From Scylla paramamosain (Eukaryota; Arthropoda; Malacostraca; Decapoda; Portunidae): DNA of 64,000 bases. The notes beneath the pieces were generated by a model that was not told the origin of the DNA, did no database searches, and was given only the letters and a program-made list of their open reading frames with translations. Below, one piece after another: positions 17,971-29,949 of this stretch (positions are counted from its first letter, which is position 1; the number at the start of each line of letters is the position of its first letter). The stretch is from the NCBI RefSeq assembly GCF_035594125.1, contig NC_087192.1, forward strand, positions 195,001-259,000. The letters are read 5' to 3'. The position numbers were made by a program, and so were the translations under genes.

Positions 17971-18049
<79 letters not shown>
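17864..18049. repeat. Two (AC)n tracts around a 53-bp spacer
   Basis: AC repeat at about 17,864-17,919 and 17,973-18,049. The spacer ends AAATACAGATCAGTAAAATA, which resembles a decayed family A LINE tail (AAATACAACTAAGTAAA at 20,552). Confidence 0.9.
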
Positions 18050-18051
<2 letters not shown>

Positions 18052-20563
18052 TATAATGGAGGATATAGAGACAGGCTGAAGTAATTAGAATCAAGACAAA
18101 AAGGAAGGGAGAAGGAAAAAGAGATTTTGCAGTAGCACATGTACCACTGAAAACCAGTGCATGGAATCAGGATGACTGCAAAATAATGTTAAGAGATATT
18201 AGTATCTGTCTAAAGAAAATATTGAGAGAGTAATAATACTTATGGGAGACTTTAATTGCAAAGAAGTCTGCTGGGAAGAATGGACCACGGAAGGGGGAGA
18301 AAAATTATGGGGAAATACGCTGCCAAACTTAGAAATGTCTAACACCATAATCTAGTGGATTAGGAAAAACACCAGATTTAAAGGGAATGAGGAGGCATCA
18401 AGGTTAGACCTACTGTTTACCAAGGAACTTGACATCATTGAGGAAATAAATTATCACTGCCCTTTGGGCAAATGTGATCATCTATCTGTTAATTGAATTT
18501 AAATTAGGCAAGAGAAATCGAAAACAGGAGTGAAACTTACAAGAGTGGAAGATTTAAATACAGGAAGACAGATTTCATTAAGTTGAAGAAATTCTTTGCA
18601 GACACAGTCTGGAAACAACTGATCATGGCGAGTGGGATACATTTATGAAAATTTATAATGAAGGGGTCAATAGATATGTACCAAAGATCATAATTAATGA
18701 GGTGAAAAGAAAGAAGACTGGTATAATACAAGATGTAAACCAGAAAAAAAGAATAGGAGGTAAGAAAATCAAAGAATTTAAAATAGCAAGAAATGAGTAT
18801 GTCTGAATCTTGAGAAAAGAAGAAAGGAATTATGAGAAAGGTAGTTGTCAAATGCAAGAATGAGCCAAAACTTTTACAGATATGTAAACAAAAAGAGAGA
18901 TAAATTAAAGGTAGATGACATTATTTATGAAGGTGGTGTCACAAGCCGAATTAATGAACACATACTTACAGTCAGTATTCACCAGACGAAATAACTTTGT
19001 AAGAGAAAGAGCATGGCACAAAGACAAAATGTTGAGGGAATTTCAAGTGCACATTCAAGAAGTTAAGAAAATGATGAAGCATCAGGGCCATATGGAGTGT
19101 CAGATTGAATAATGAAAGAATGTAGTGGACAGCTGGCAGAGATTGTACATAATATCGTAGTTTGCTCATTTAAAGACGGGAAAGTCCCTCGACTGGAAAA
19201 GAGCCAATATAGTACCAATTTTCAAAGGAGGTAATAAAGAAGAACCACTGAATTTCAGACTGGTACCCCTAACAAGTGTTGTTGGAAAAATATATGAAAG
19301 GATTGTTAAAGACAGGTGGATGAAATACCTAGAAAGAATCATGCACATTGACTGGACATCAGTTTGGTTTTGGAAATGGAAGATCTTGTTTCACAAATTT
19401 ATTGAGTTTTTACAGTAGAGCAATTGATATAATCCAAGAGAGGGCTGAGCAGACTGTCTGCTTAAATCTAAAAAAGGCACTTGATAAAGTACCCACCAGA
19501 GATTGTTATGGAAAATTCAAAATGTAGTGGGTTTGGAGGGCAAAACACTGGACTGGTTAATAGACTTCTTAAGGGACAGAAATGAGAACAATAATTAAGG
19601 CTGAAAAATCAGAAAGGTGTAAAGTTATAAGAATGTTATAAGTTATAAGTGGAGTTTCATAGTGGACAGTTCTAGCTCCTGTAATATATATTATATATAT
19701 TAATGACATGGTGGATGAGGTTAACAGCTTTATAAGTTTATTTGCAGATGACATGAAGTTGTTGAAAAGAGTGGAAAATAATACTGATTGTGAAATGTTA
19801 CAGAAGGATCTGGATAAAATATGAGTGGAGTAAGAGTTGGGAAATGGAATTTAATGCGAAGTTATGGAGCTAGGGAATAGGAAAAGGCAGACAAGATGTA
19901 GAAATGAAAACCAAAGAAGAAAAAGATTTGGGAATTACAATAAGTGATAATTTATCACCAGAAAATATAAACAATATTGTTGGAGGGAACCTATGAATTG
20001 CTAAGAAAGATAAAAAAAAGGGCATTTACTTACATAGATGAAAAGATGATGAAAAAGTTGATAGAATCTATGATTCAACCCACACTGGAATATGCTGCAA
20101 CTGTTTGGTGACATAATAAAAAAGATATAAGGAATGTAGAAAAGATTCAAAGAGCTGCAACTAAAATGGTTCCAAGTTTGAGAGATTTTTCTTATAAATA
20201 TAGACTAAAGAGATTAGAACTTTCAACGTTACAGTAGAGAAGAGAAAGAGGAGACCTGATTGCTGTATACGGGCTTTGAAGGGGAAGGACCAAGTTGACA
20301 AAGAAGACCTGTTTGTGTGGGACTCAAGAGACACAAGAGGACATGGTATGAAATTAAAAGAAGACAGCATATAGAAGAGATGTCAAGAAATACAGTTTCC
20401 CAAATAGAAGTATAGAAATATGGAACAATTTAGATGAAACAGCAGTTCAGGGAAGAAATATTCACGAATTTAAGGCTAAGCTGGAGGCTTATACATATAG
20501 AGACAAGACAACATGAGCTTAGCTCTTTTCCTGTAAAACACAGCTAGGTAAATACAACTAAGT

Positions 20564-20565
<2 letters not shown>
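18050..20565 (+). mobile_element. LINE family A, 5'-truncated, dead
   Basis: The order on the + strand is the C-terminal part of the apurinic-type endonuclease (MGDFN-like near 18,246; SRLDLLFTKELD near 18,400), a linker, then reverse transcriptase. RT landmarks are FGFGNGRSCFTNLLSFYS (19,364), LNLKKALDKVP (19,463), VIYIIYINDMVDEV (19,683) and FADDMKLL (19,740). C-terminal sequence follows (RGHG-like near 20,340). The element ends CTAGGTAAATACAACTAAGTAAA directly against (CA)n. Frequent stops and frameshifts show it is a relic. It is flanked by (CA)n on both sides. Confidence 0.85.

Positions 20566-20615
<50 letters not shown>
20566..20615. repeat. (CA)n at LINE A 3' end
   Basis: 50 bp of CA repeat continuous with the LINE terminal sequence. 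Confidence 0.97.
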
Positions 20616-20619
<4 letters not shown>

Positions 20620-20794
20620 TTAAACTCGGATGTTTTGCTGTATCAACATCATTCAAGCCTGACATATGAAGATATATGATTGAATGATATTGCTGTGATT
20701 TGTCTTCCTGGCGCTCATCACTATGAACACCACAGCATGAACAGAACATAATGTGTTTCACTCCAAGAACGGAGCTGATCACACATCACCAAAG

Positions 20795-20910
20795 ATGCAA
20801 TTAACACTGACACTGGTAACCTGCTTAATACTAGCCACTGTTGTTATGGGTGTGAGTGAGGAGAAAAGATGCACTTGTCAGTTTGTCCCTACCCATTTTT
20901 TATGCTTGCT
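20795..20910 (+). other. Possible signal-peptide exon, cut off by a LINE
   Basis: ATG at 20,795 opens a frame with a hydrophobic N-terminus (MQLTLTLVTCLILATVVMG, then VSEEKRCTCQF) typical of an arthropod secretory signal peptide followed by a Cys-containing start of a mature peptide. A strong donor-like gtgagt occurs after codon 19 (20,852). From about 20,915 the frame enters LINE A sequence. It could be the first exon of a small nested gene, a fragment of one, or chance. No second exon was recognised. Confidence 0.25.
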
Positions 20911-20914
20911 GAGA

Positions 20915-22322
20915 GGCTGGATTCTAAGGGAGTGCAGCTCACAACTAGCCAAAGTGATACACAATATAATCAGCACCACTCTGTTGGAATGAAGGGTACC
21001 TAAAGATTGGAAATGGATGGATATTATCCCAATTTACAAGGTTTGAAGTAAAGAAGATCCATTAAACTATAGACCAGTATCATGGTCAAGTGTGGTAGCA
21101 AAGATTTGCAAAAAGATCATCCAAGAACAAATGGGTGAAATACCTGGAAGACAACAATGTGATAACAGAAAGGCAATTTGGATTCAGAGGAGGAAGATCT
21201 TGTGTAACAGATTTGATAAGCTTCTACTCAAGAGTAATGGACATAGTGCAAGAGAGAGAGATGGATGGGCTGACTGCATATACTTGGACCTGAAAAAAGC
21301 ATTTGATAAAGTACTATACAGAACACTAATATGGGAGATTGGGAGGATCATTATTAAAATGGATGACGGACTTGATGGACAGAGAAATGAGGACAGTAAT
21401 CAGAGGCAATAAGTCGAAATGGAGACCAGTAATAAGTGAAGTTCCACAAGGATTGGTACTAACACCAGTTATGTTTGCAATATATGTAAACAACATAACG
21501 GAAGGGATGGCAAGTCTCTTTGCTGATGATGCTGAAGTTATGAGAAAAGTAACAAATGAAGAAGACTGTGAACCTTTGGATCAAGACCTAATTAAGATAA
21601 ATGAATGATTGTTGAGGGGGAACATGTTTAATTCCAAGAAATGTAGTGTGGTGAAGTTCGGAAAAAGTGCAAAAAGAAGAGAAAGGACCTTTGGGAAATG
21701 AGAAAATTACTATAAGATCAGAAGAAAAAAATCTGGGAGTAACCATTTTTAATAAACTGTCATTTGTGAAGCATGTACACAAAATCGCTGAAGAAACAAT
21801 CTGCTGAGAAACATCAAGACAGCATTCACCTACACTGATGAAGATATGATAAAAAAAATTGACAACAACAATGATATGTCCAAGACTGGAGCATCAATGT
21901 GGTCACCAAGTTTGAAGAAGGATATTAGAGAGCTAGAAAGAATTGACAGAGCTGCAACTAAAATCCCTTCAAGCCTAAGAGAGGTTGATGAGATTGGACT
22001 TGACTACAATGGAAAAAAAGAGGGAAAGAGTGACTTGATAGCACTATATAGAATATTGGAAGGAATGGAAAAGTTGGATAGGGATGATCTTATGATACCA
22101 GATACAAGAGGTACCATGGGACATGGAAGGAAATTGATAAGGAGTGTTTGCAGAAGAAACATAAAAAAACAGCTTTCCCCACAGGAGCATGGCAGTGTGG
22201 AATAAACTTATTGATGAGACTGTGTGCTAAGACAGTACATAAGTTTGGAGACAGGACAGCATGAGCCTAGTGTGGCTCTTGTCCTACATTTCACAACTAG
22301 TTTAATACAGCTAGGTAAATAA

Positions 22323-22323
<1 letters not shown>
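20915..22323 (+). mobile_element. LINE family A, second copy, 5'-truncated
   Basis: It begins within the pre-RT region (WILRECSSQLAK) and continues through RT: YLDLKKAFDKV (21,278), EVPQGLVLTPVMFAIYVNNI (21,438) and LFADDAEVM (21,518). The C-terminal part MWSPSLKKDIRELERIDRAA starts at 21,897. It ends AATACAGCTAGGTAAAT against (CA)n. Stops and shifts split it into at least four frames. The motif spacing matches the copy at 18,050-20,565. Confidence 0.88.

Positions 22324-22371
<48 letters not shown>
22324..22371. repeat. (CA)n at LINE A 3' end
   Basis: 48 bp of CA repeat, again directly behind the family A terminal motif. Confidence 0.97.
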
Positions 22372-22373
<2 letters not shown>

Positions 22374-22452
22374 AGCTAGAAAACGAATATAAAAAAGACA
22401 CGTGCATTTCAGAGTTTTGGTTAATTTTTTTGTAATTTGTAAGATGTATGGA

Positions 22453-22976
22453 CTAGAAATGGTCCAAATACTTGTATTTGCATTCACAATAGCAAATATT
22501 TGCATATTTTTTAAAGATTTTCATTCACATTTGCATGTTGCCTACCAAATATTTTTTGAATATCAAATATTAAACTGCAGGCCTATTTCAACACTATTAT
22601 ATAAATGCAGTGAGAGAAAGAGAGAATTACTCTGATGTGATCTATTAAATGGATGCTTGTAAGAATTGGGTCCTTATCCCGCATCCTGGTAACATGGGAA
22701 ATTGATTTAAATTTTTAATTCAGTTTTCTTTGGCTAAAACTCTTACAGTTGGGAAAAAAAAAAAACCACATTTGCTGACACACCCAAACACATGTACAGT
22801 TGCACACCTGCATTACACGCATGCACAAACGCAGCTTTTGCCCAAGGCTCAAGCCATCGTAATTATCGTATTGCTTGCTCAAACAAAAATTCGCATTCGC
22901 ATTCACAAATAATGATCATTATTATTTGCATTCACATTTGGAAATACTGAAAAATACACATTTGGACCACTTCTGG
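22453..22976. mobile_element. hAT-like non-autonomous element (~524 bp)
   Basis: The left end CTAGAAATGGTCCAAATA and the right end TTTGGACCACTTCTGG are inverted repeats. Subterminal regions are packed with the short motif TTTGCATTCAC or its variants in both orientations, as in many hAT elements where transposase binds subterminally. No transposase frame is present. Flanking octamers (TGTATGGA and TGTGGACA) match only partly, so the target duplication is decayed or the ends are off by a base. Confidence 0.6.
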
Positions 22977-24079
22977 TGTGGACAGTAAGGTTATTCAACA
23001 TTTTCATTGTCACCTGAATATTTTACATCTGATGGCTGCCAAATTAATTAATTAAATTCTAATGACAACCTAGTCACACTATGGCTGGATAGGAAGAAAA
23101 TTAACACTATTCTCTGTAAATCTTGAAAGGCAGCTAAAGAAATAGAATGAGGGGATTGGAAATTCCATCTTTTGTATTTTTATTCTTATTAAAGAGAAAT
23201 TCCAGCCTGGTATATGAATAGTTAGATATACAGTAAAGCCCCTTTTATCCATTTTATTTAGAATTATGTTGTGTTGAGATTAAAAAATTATTCCTAACTA
23301 CACCAAGACTTTAGTGTCTTCATATCAGTCTTTGTATATTCATTGTTTTCCAAAACCACAAACTGGTCCTTGATGTTTAAATCTTACCTGATGTGATACC
23401 TCACTTTGTTGTGTAAGGAGACCATTGTAATTTATATGTTAATGTGATTTTTCTTAAGTCACACTCACTTGACAGAAGTGAGGAGTACACTCCCACCAGC
23501 TGAGACAAAATTTGTGGCTTTAGGTCACTATGGGCCAGTGTCACTTACTGTTTCTTATATATGTCACCTACATTCCATTTACTTGGTGTGTAATACTTTT
23601 AATATCCATAATATTTTGCACAATCAATAGGTAACTGTGCACCATTATTCTTACAATTTTTCTTGATTTTTTTATTTGCTAATTTCCAGCACTTGTCCTA
23701 GCAAGTTACATAGCCTTTAGAAATGTCCTATATTCTTCTGTCATAAGGCTTTTATAAGTTCTGGTGTGGAAATAAGTTAAATGGGGTTCTTATTATAGAC
23801 TAATAGGCTTGACAAAGGTATTGTAACCATAATGGCAAATTTGCTACCTTTATGGAAAGTGTTACTTCTGCCAAGTGTTGTTTAGCAGAGATTGGCAAGC
23901 CACTTTGCCAACTAATTGCCTCTTCAGTCATATGCACCATAGTAATCAGGAAAGCATATTAATAATATATTTGGAGGTATATATCAGATATGAGAGGTAT
24001 ATCAGATATAGAGAAAATAAAAATGGCTGTTCACATAGACAAGAACATATCACAACGATCAAGTTAGAATCAGAATATA
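22977..24079. other. Intronic stretch, nothing certain
   Basis: AT-rich. TACAGTAAAGCCCC at 23,230 resembles one pogo-like terminus, but no partner end was found. Confidence 0.4.
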
Positions 24080-24850
24080 CTGAGGTTGTGTGGTCTATGC
24101 ATTGTAAGGAAAGTTCAGATATTGGGTGGATGGAACAACAAAATAAATCAAGATCATCATTATTGGAAAATTTACAAAGGAAACTGAAAAATTGAAATGT
24201 CAACACTTGAAACAAAATGAGTGTGAATATCAGACTATGACATGAAAAGTAATTAAGAGATTGAAAGAAATTGATCTGTTGTAGGTACCCAAAATGACCT
24301 GATAACTGGAGGATACCAAAAGAAATTGAAGAAAGGGAAATGTTTGAATGATATAAAAGAAAGTATAGCTTCCTCTAGAAATATGGGTATGTGGAACAAA
24401 CTACAAATTACAATAAGCAAAATATGTTTGTACATCAAATAAATTAAAAAAAACTGGACAGTTTAGATAGAGACATGAGTAGCTTGGTCTCTGCATACAA
24501 CAAGCAGCAACTCTTTAAGTGTTTTAAGGGTTATAACAATGGGGATGTGAGCAAAATTCTTAGGAATAGTAACCAGGATAGAACATGAAATAATGGATTC
24601 AAGCTTGAAAAATTTAGGTTTAAAAAGAGGTAGGAAGGAATTGGTTCTTAAATAAAGTGATAGATGAATGGAATGGATTCAGTAATCAAGTTGTTAGTGC
24701 TGAGTCATTAGGGAGCTTTAAGAGAAGATTAGACAGATATATGGATGGAGATGATAGGTGGAAATAGGTAGGTATATTTCATACAGGGACTGCCACATGT
24801 AGGCCTGATGGCTTCTTGCAGCTTCTCTTATTTCTTATGTTCTATCTAAA
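24080..24850 (+). mobile_element. LINE C-terminal fragments (families A/C)
   Basis: 24,080-24,190 resembles the ...EY.E.VWS.H.K.. region of a LINE C-terminus. 24,480-24,760 reads, across frameshifts, as the CR1-like C-terminal segment FKGYNNGDVSKILRNSNQDR, NNGFKLEKFRFK, FKRRLDRYMDGDDRW. The 3' untranslated part contains GCCTGATGGCTTCTTGCAGC. The copy is broken and 5'-truncated. Confidence 0.65.
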
Positions 24851-24884
24851 TGCACACAGTTACAAGAAGACTAAACCAATCAGG

Positions 24885-25150
24885 AGTGTGATGGATCAGA
24901 CAGTAGTGCATGTGACTATAATACAGGAATACAGGATGTCCTGAATTTGAATCCCGGCATGTAGTCAAAATTTTTCTTAGATATCTTCCTGCTCCCTATT
25001 CCCCAGTCACTGAGGGCACAAGCTGGTGATCAGCAGTCTCAAACGTAGATAAAATGAGGAGGATTGCATTAGGAGTTGCATCTGATGTAAAATGTTCACT
25101 AAATCACCATGTGGATCTGATCTGCCACGGCAGACAGGAAGGCTGAATAT
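24885..25150 (+). mobile_element. tRNA-derived SINE-like unit
   Basis: An A-box-like segment (GGATCAGACAGTAGTGCATG) is followed about 50 bp later by a B-box-like GAATTTGAATCCCGGCA. A unique body follows (CTGCTCCCTATTCCCCAGTC, later GATCTGATCTGCCACGGCAG). The spacing fits a RNA polymerase III promoter head. A second unit sharing the CTTATTCCCCAGTCA phrase lies at about 25,893. Confidence 0.5.
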
Positions 25151-25154
25151 GATA

Positions 25155-25830
25155 CAAAGACAGCTAAGACTGAAAAATACTGTTTGATGCTGATAAATGT
25201 CAGGTTCATGAGATGGGAAAGAGTAAAAGGAGACATGGAAATGTTATGTTAGTAATAATGGAATTGATAAAAGCAAGGAAGAAAGGATTTGGCAGTGAAG
25301 ATGCAAGACAACCAATCACTAGAGATGCTTTGACCATTGGAGGGCCATACACATGAAAAAAAGATAAACAAATGAGTGGCATATGACTGAATGGAGGAAA
25401 TATTGACAACTGGTACTATTTATGATCACAGTGAAATATGGAATGTGCAGCTGTGACAAGTAAAGGCATTCAAGATGATTAGAGAGGGTGCAAAAAAATG
25501 CAGTTATATTGATGCCAAGAGCAACATGACTATCATATTTGAAAAGACTGGAATAAGAAGGTAAAGAGGGAGTATTTTACACTATTCTCTAATATGAAGT
25601 GGATTAGAAAATGTGAACAGGGAGAACCAGATATGATGAGTACAAATTGGAATAGATGAGATGCCTAAATGCTGAGAGATTTAACTGTATTTCAGAGCTT
25701 AGAATGACTTGGATGCAGATATTCTGTGTGCAAGGAACATCAACTTACAGATTATAAAAATCAAGATTGAGACAGGATGACTTGAGCTTGAGTAAAATGT
25801 AGAAGATAGAGAAAATACAGAATACAGCAC
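25155..25830 (+). mobile_element. Strongly decayed LINE RT/C-terminal remnant
   Basis: Scattered blocks resemble the post-catalytic RT region of family A/C LINEs (ACTGGTACTATTTATG and neighbours, then a CR1-like C-terminus). No long frame remains. The call rests on weak motif order only. Confidence 0.35.
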
Positions 25831-25849
25831 TTATAGAAGACACCAGATG

Positions 25850-26175
25850 TCACCATAGCATCAGGCTGGGGCCAGCTCATCCTCACCCATTTTTCTTATT
25901 CCCCAGTCAATGATGGGGATTCACAGGTTCAGCATTGATTTTTTTTCTTAGAGATTGCTGGGTATCTTTCAATCAAAGTTAATAAAGTAGGGAAACTGTA
26001 CGAAAAAAAAAAAAAATTATTGATAATCAGCCAGACAAAGCCAACCCCCTACCGTGGTGTCCAGCAGCAGCAGTAGCCTCCCAGTGAACAGCTTAAGCTC
26101 ACAGGTCTGGGCAAGACTCAATCTGCTGATCTTGGAGTGTGAGGCCAGTATGCTACCATTGTAATAGCCAGAGGC
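25850..26175 (-). mobile_element. SINE-like unit with tRNA-type head (minus strand)
   Basis: Read on the minus strand from about 26,170: TGGCTATTACAATGGTAGCA (A-box-like), ACTGGCCTCACACTCCAAG and AGATCAGCAGATTGAGTC (B-box-like), then body sequence to a run of A/T near 25,995. This is the pattern of a tRNA-derived SINE. The plus-strand body shares the CCCCAGTCA phrase with the unit at 24,885. Confidence 0.45.
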
Positions 26176-26571
26176 ATCTGATTGGTAGTGACTGGTACCA
26201 AGCTTAGCTCAATTGTTGGTAAGACCAGTTACAGAGAGCAATCAAACCTGTCAAGATGGTGAGATAGTCTTGTCTGGAGCTCCTGGGGATGCTCTTTGTT
26301 CCTGTAATATTTCTTCAACATAAAACCTGGCTGAGGCCAACTCTGGGTGATGGAGAAATCATTCACATCCTGCTTATGTTGGTCCAGGTGGTGTGAGGTG
26401 ATATTAGGTGTGAAAATTATTGGTTTTGGTTCTGAGACATTGAAGTAACTGCCCAACAAGCTATTGACCACTGGTTTTTGCTAATGCAACCATGGCATGA
26501 ATCCCTATATGTTTCCGAAAAGAATAGAACACACAAGCTTAATCTAAAAATCATCTTTACTACAATTAGGT

Positions 26572-26572
<1 letters not shown>

Positions 26573-26649
<77 letters not shown>
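26573..26649. repeat. (CA)n after a TTAGGTAAA motif
   Basis: 77 bp of CA repeat preceded by CTACAATTAGGTAAA, the same junction seen at family A LINE ends, although no LINE body was recognised here. Confidence 0.95.
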
Positions 26650-26651
<2 letters not shown>

Positions 26652-29600
26652 TAACTTATTTTTTGTTTGACTCTTGGTTGTGGTTTTTCCTAGCTAGTCA
26701 TATTTTATCTAACCATCCAAGGACAAACTCTGTCTAAAAAAAATGAATAAGGAGTAAAACCAAAATTGTGTTCCTAAGTAATTGAAATGCTCATTAATAT
26801 TTACACTTTTCTTCTGTTATTAGCTTGTGTTTTGGGTTATGTGTTAATTTCAATCTGTCTCAGTTATGGTTGTTAATGATAACACATCCTGGCCTATGTA
26901 AAGCCATGCTAATGAATATCATTTAAACTTTACTAACATAATATATGGTATGTTTGGGGTTTCTGTTTTGGTACATAGTGAAAATTAATAGGGATTGAAT
27001 GTGATCTGTTGCAGTAGATGGAACACTAATTAAACTAAGTCTATGATTATATGTTCTGGATTGGATTTGAAAGTGACAATATAGCCATATACCTTTTCCT
27101 GTTATTTTTTACAGGCATCAGGTTGATATTTGTGAGTTTAGCAAATATGAAAAGAATAAAAAGGCAACTGACAGCATTGATAGACATTTTAGATAGGTTT
27201 CTTGGATGTTGAACTTTTATATCTTGTTTAGTAACAGATCATATTCTTTTATATATTGGGAGAAATTCAATATTTATAAATAACTCAAGATGTGGGTTGT
27301 ATTTTTATAGGCTCATAATTTCAGATTTGTATATGTAAAAGAAGAGGTGTTTGCTTATAATGTTAGTGATAATTTGGCTAAGTGGCTGCTGCAGGTCTTG
27401 AATATCTGTAAGGCTTAAGGCAGATTGGTGAGAGACTTGTAGTAAATGGGAGTGGAAGTTTGTTATGCTTTGTTATTGAAGGGTGCTTTTTAACATAACA
27501 GCAAAGAAAGTAAAGGACAAAAAGAAGCATGAATCTTGATAAGAAATGTTTTGCAGCAGGAAGAAAACTACTGCAGGGTAAATATGATGAAGAGCCAATG
27601 TGTGAAAGTGTGTCAATGTGCCAATGAGCTGGTAACCTGTGGCAGGCAGTAATGTTGTAATAGCTTCACACCTAACAACAGCAGATGGTTATTAATTGCA
27701 GTGATTTCATAATATCTGCACACTGGCATGTTGGCAGGGATGTCAGCATAATTGCTCCCATTAATTGAAGCATGAGGAACTAAATATTGGTTTGCAGTTA
27801 ATTCTAATCCTGATTTTGTGCTTCATTGACACTGTTCAATTAAAAATGGGTGCTAGATTTTTTCCATGTATTTTATATTTTATTCATACTCAGTTTATAT
27901 GTTGGCAGAGCATATATTTTGTGTGTATGGTATTGAGCATTATGTCATAGTAAGTATGTTTTCATTCCAGTAAGTCTGAATCCATTAGATGATAGTTCAG
28001 TATAAGTTTTCTTAACTCTAAAAGAACACTATGTAGTCTTTGAAGCCAAGTCATACCAAGACATCAGAATGAACAATGATACCAGTACAAAGATATCAAC
28101 TGGCCAGTTGCTGGCACCAACTGTTTGCATGATGAGCCATTTGTGTTAGGAAAGCTAAGGAGTGGCGTCCATTTTCAGGGGGCACAGCGATCGTCTCTCT
28201 GACTTGGACGTGGATATGACCTACTCCTCCCAGTATGTTGACCACTTGCTCTTTTGGCTAGTATGCTAGCCAGCCCTCAGATCACCACGACTAACATTGA
28301 CCTTAAGCATTTTTGCTAAAAAAAAAAATTTACATACTTGCCAGACTCACTCAATAGTTTTGGATTAATGCATCCTTTTACTAAAGCATGTTTAAAAGTG
28401 ACTTTTTTTTTTTGCATAACTTGCAAATGAAAAAAGAGGTTTAATGAAGGTTCTCACATCATATTATGGAGTGGTATGGTGATCTCATGAGATGCTGGCA
28501 ATAGTAACCTGATACCAGCAGTTGTCACATAGAGGTTTCTTTGAAAAAAGTGGCTGAAAGAGGAACATAATTTACCTTACCATTGCAAGAGAAGACAAGT
28601 AAAAAGCTTGTAGGCACAAAATTTCTCAGAAGGAAAATTTGTGTTGAAATTTGAATTTTTTATTATATCTAGGTGTGACACTCTTAGTCCAACATCAAAT
28701 AGCTGTTGCTTATGCATAGTTACTAGTTTAACAAAAAAAGTTAAGTAATTGAGTATCATTCTTAAGAGTGAGTTTGCTCATTTTCTTCATGAAAATTGTT
28801 GGATGAGATCAATGTCTTTACCGTATTGCACTTCACTGCAATGACATGTCATACTAGAAAATTAGAAAAGTGTTAGATAATTATCTTCCTTGTAGTGACA
28901 AAACTGGAGAATGTCTTTTTTTTAATTTTCTTATCTTAATTAAATTTGATTTATTTACAATCTTGAGTCATGTTGCTTTAATTTTGGTTGTTTCCCACAT
29001 AGAACACAAAGCATTCAAGTAACTGACAAAACATTCAAGCAACTAGCATCTAGTTATTAGAAAAAAATTCACAGCAGCAATACATATTTTTAATTCACTA
29101 CAGAACAATTATTTACAAACTTATTTGTTTCTTGTGTGTATTTTTTAATAGGGAAGATAGACTTATTAATGTTTCATTACTTCATCTATTACTTATGTAG
29201 GTAGGTCCTTGTGTTTAAACCCCATACATTATTTGATGTTCTCTTGCTTTATCTTTTCCCAGATTATATATTTATGTTTGTACCAGTCTTTTATTTGCTG
29301 TTAAAAAACAAGGCTGTGAATAATTTTTAATTGGGGTAAAATATTGCAGTAAATTGACCAATTAATAATCAAGATTATAGCATATATTGATACCTCTTTC
29401 AGCTAGATTTTTTCAGTTAGATAAGGTAGTCCATCTTTATGTAGCAATAACAATATGCATTTAACATTATAGTTATTGAAGTTCAGCATGATAGAGAGTT
29501 GTAGAATACTGGATGGGTAGTGGGGTACTAATATTTCAGTTACATTTGCTCCAATGCATGGATGTACACACTCGGGTAGCATGGTGCAACAACACTGCAT

Positions 29601-29949
29601 TCAATGTGCACAAGATCCATCTCCAATTTTGCATGTGCCACTAATACATGAAATTCACTGATGAAGAAGATATAAGGATATTATATTGATTATTTATTTA
29701 TTATATTTATGTATAATTGTACAAGCAAGAGTAGTAAAAAATGAATTTAATATTGATACAGTGAATGCTATGTAAGTCAAACTTAGGTGAGATAGCTTCC
29801 TCTTTCCTAGAAGCTCCCACTAAATTTGTGGTGACAAATGCAGCACAGAGTATGCAAATTCTCTTGTATTAGCTGGTCTTCTTAGTTGTCTAGTCTGTAA
29901 TGTTCATAATTGGTATTATTTTGACTAGTGAATAAAAAGAAAAAAATGT
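26650..29949. other. 3.3 kb of intron, nothing certain
   Basis: AT-rich. A locally CpG-richer segment at about 28,160-28,310 (CAGCGATCGTCTCTCTGACT; short palindrome GGCTAGTATGCTAGCC) could be a SINE-like insertion but lacks clear boxes. No exon matches the kinase family. Confidence 0.4.

Noticed and set aside
20753..20992. Whole 79-codon frame as one gene
   Set aside because: Its second half (WILRECSSQLAK onward) is LINE A sequence; only the first part is kept as a weak candidate exon.
24885..25150. Functional tRNA gene
   Set aside because: A- and B-box-like sequences exist but no cloverleaf stems could be formed and the body continues as repeat sequence; SINE-like is the better call.
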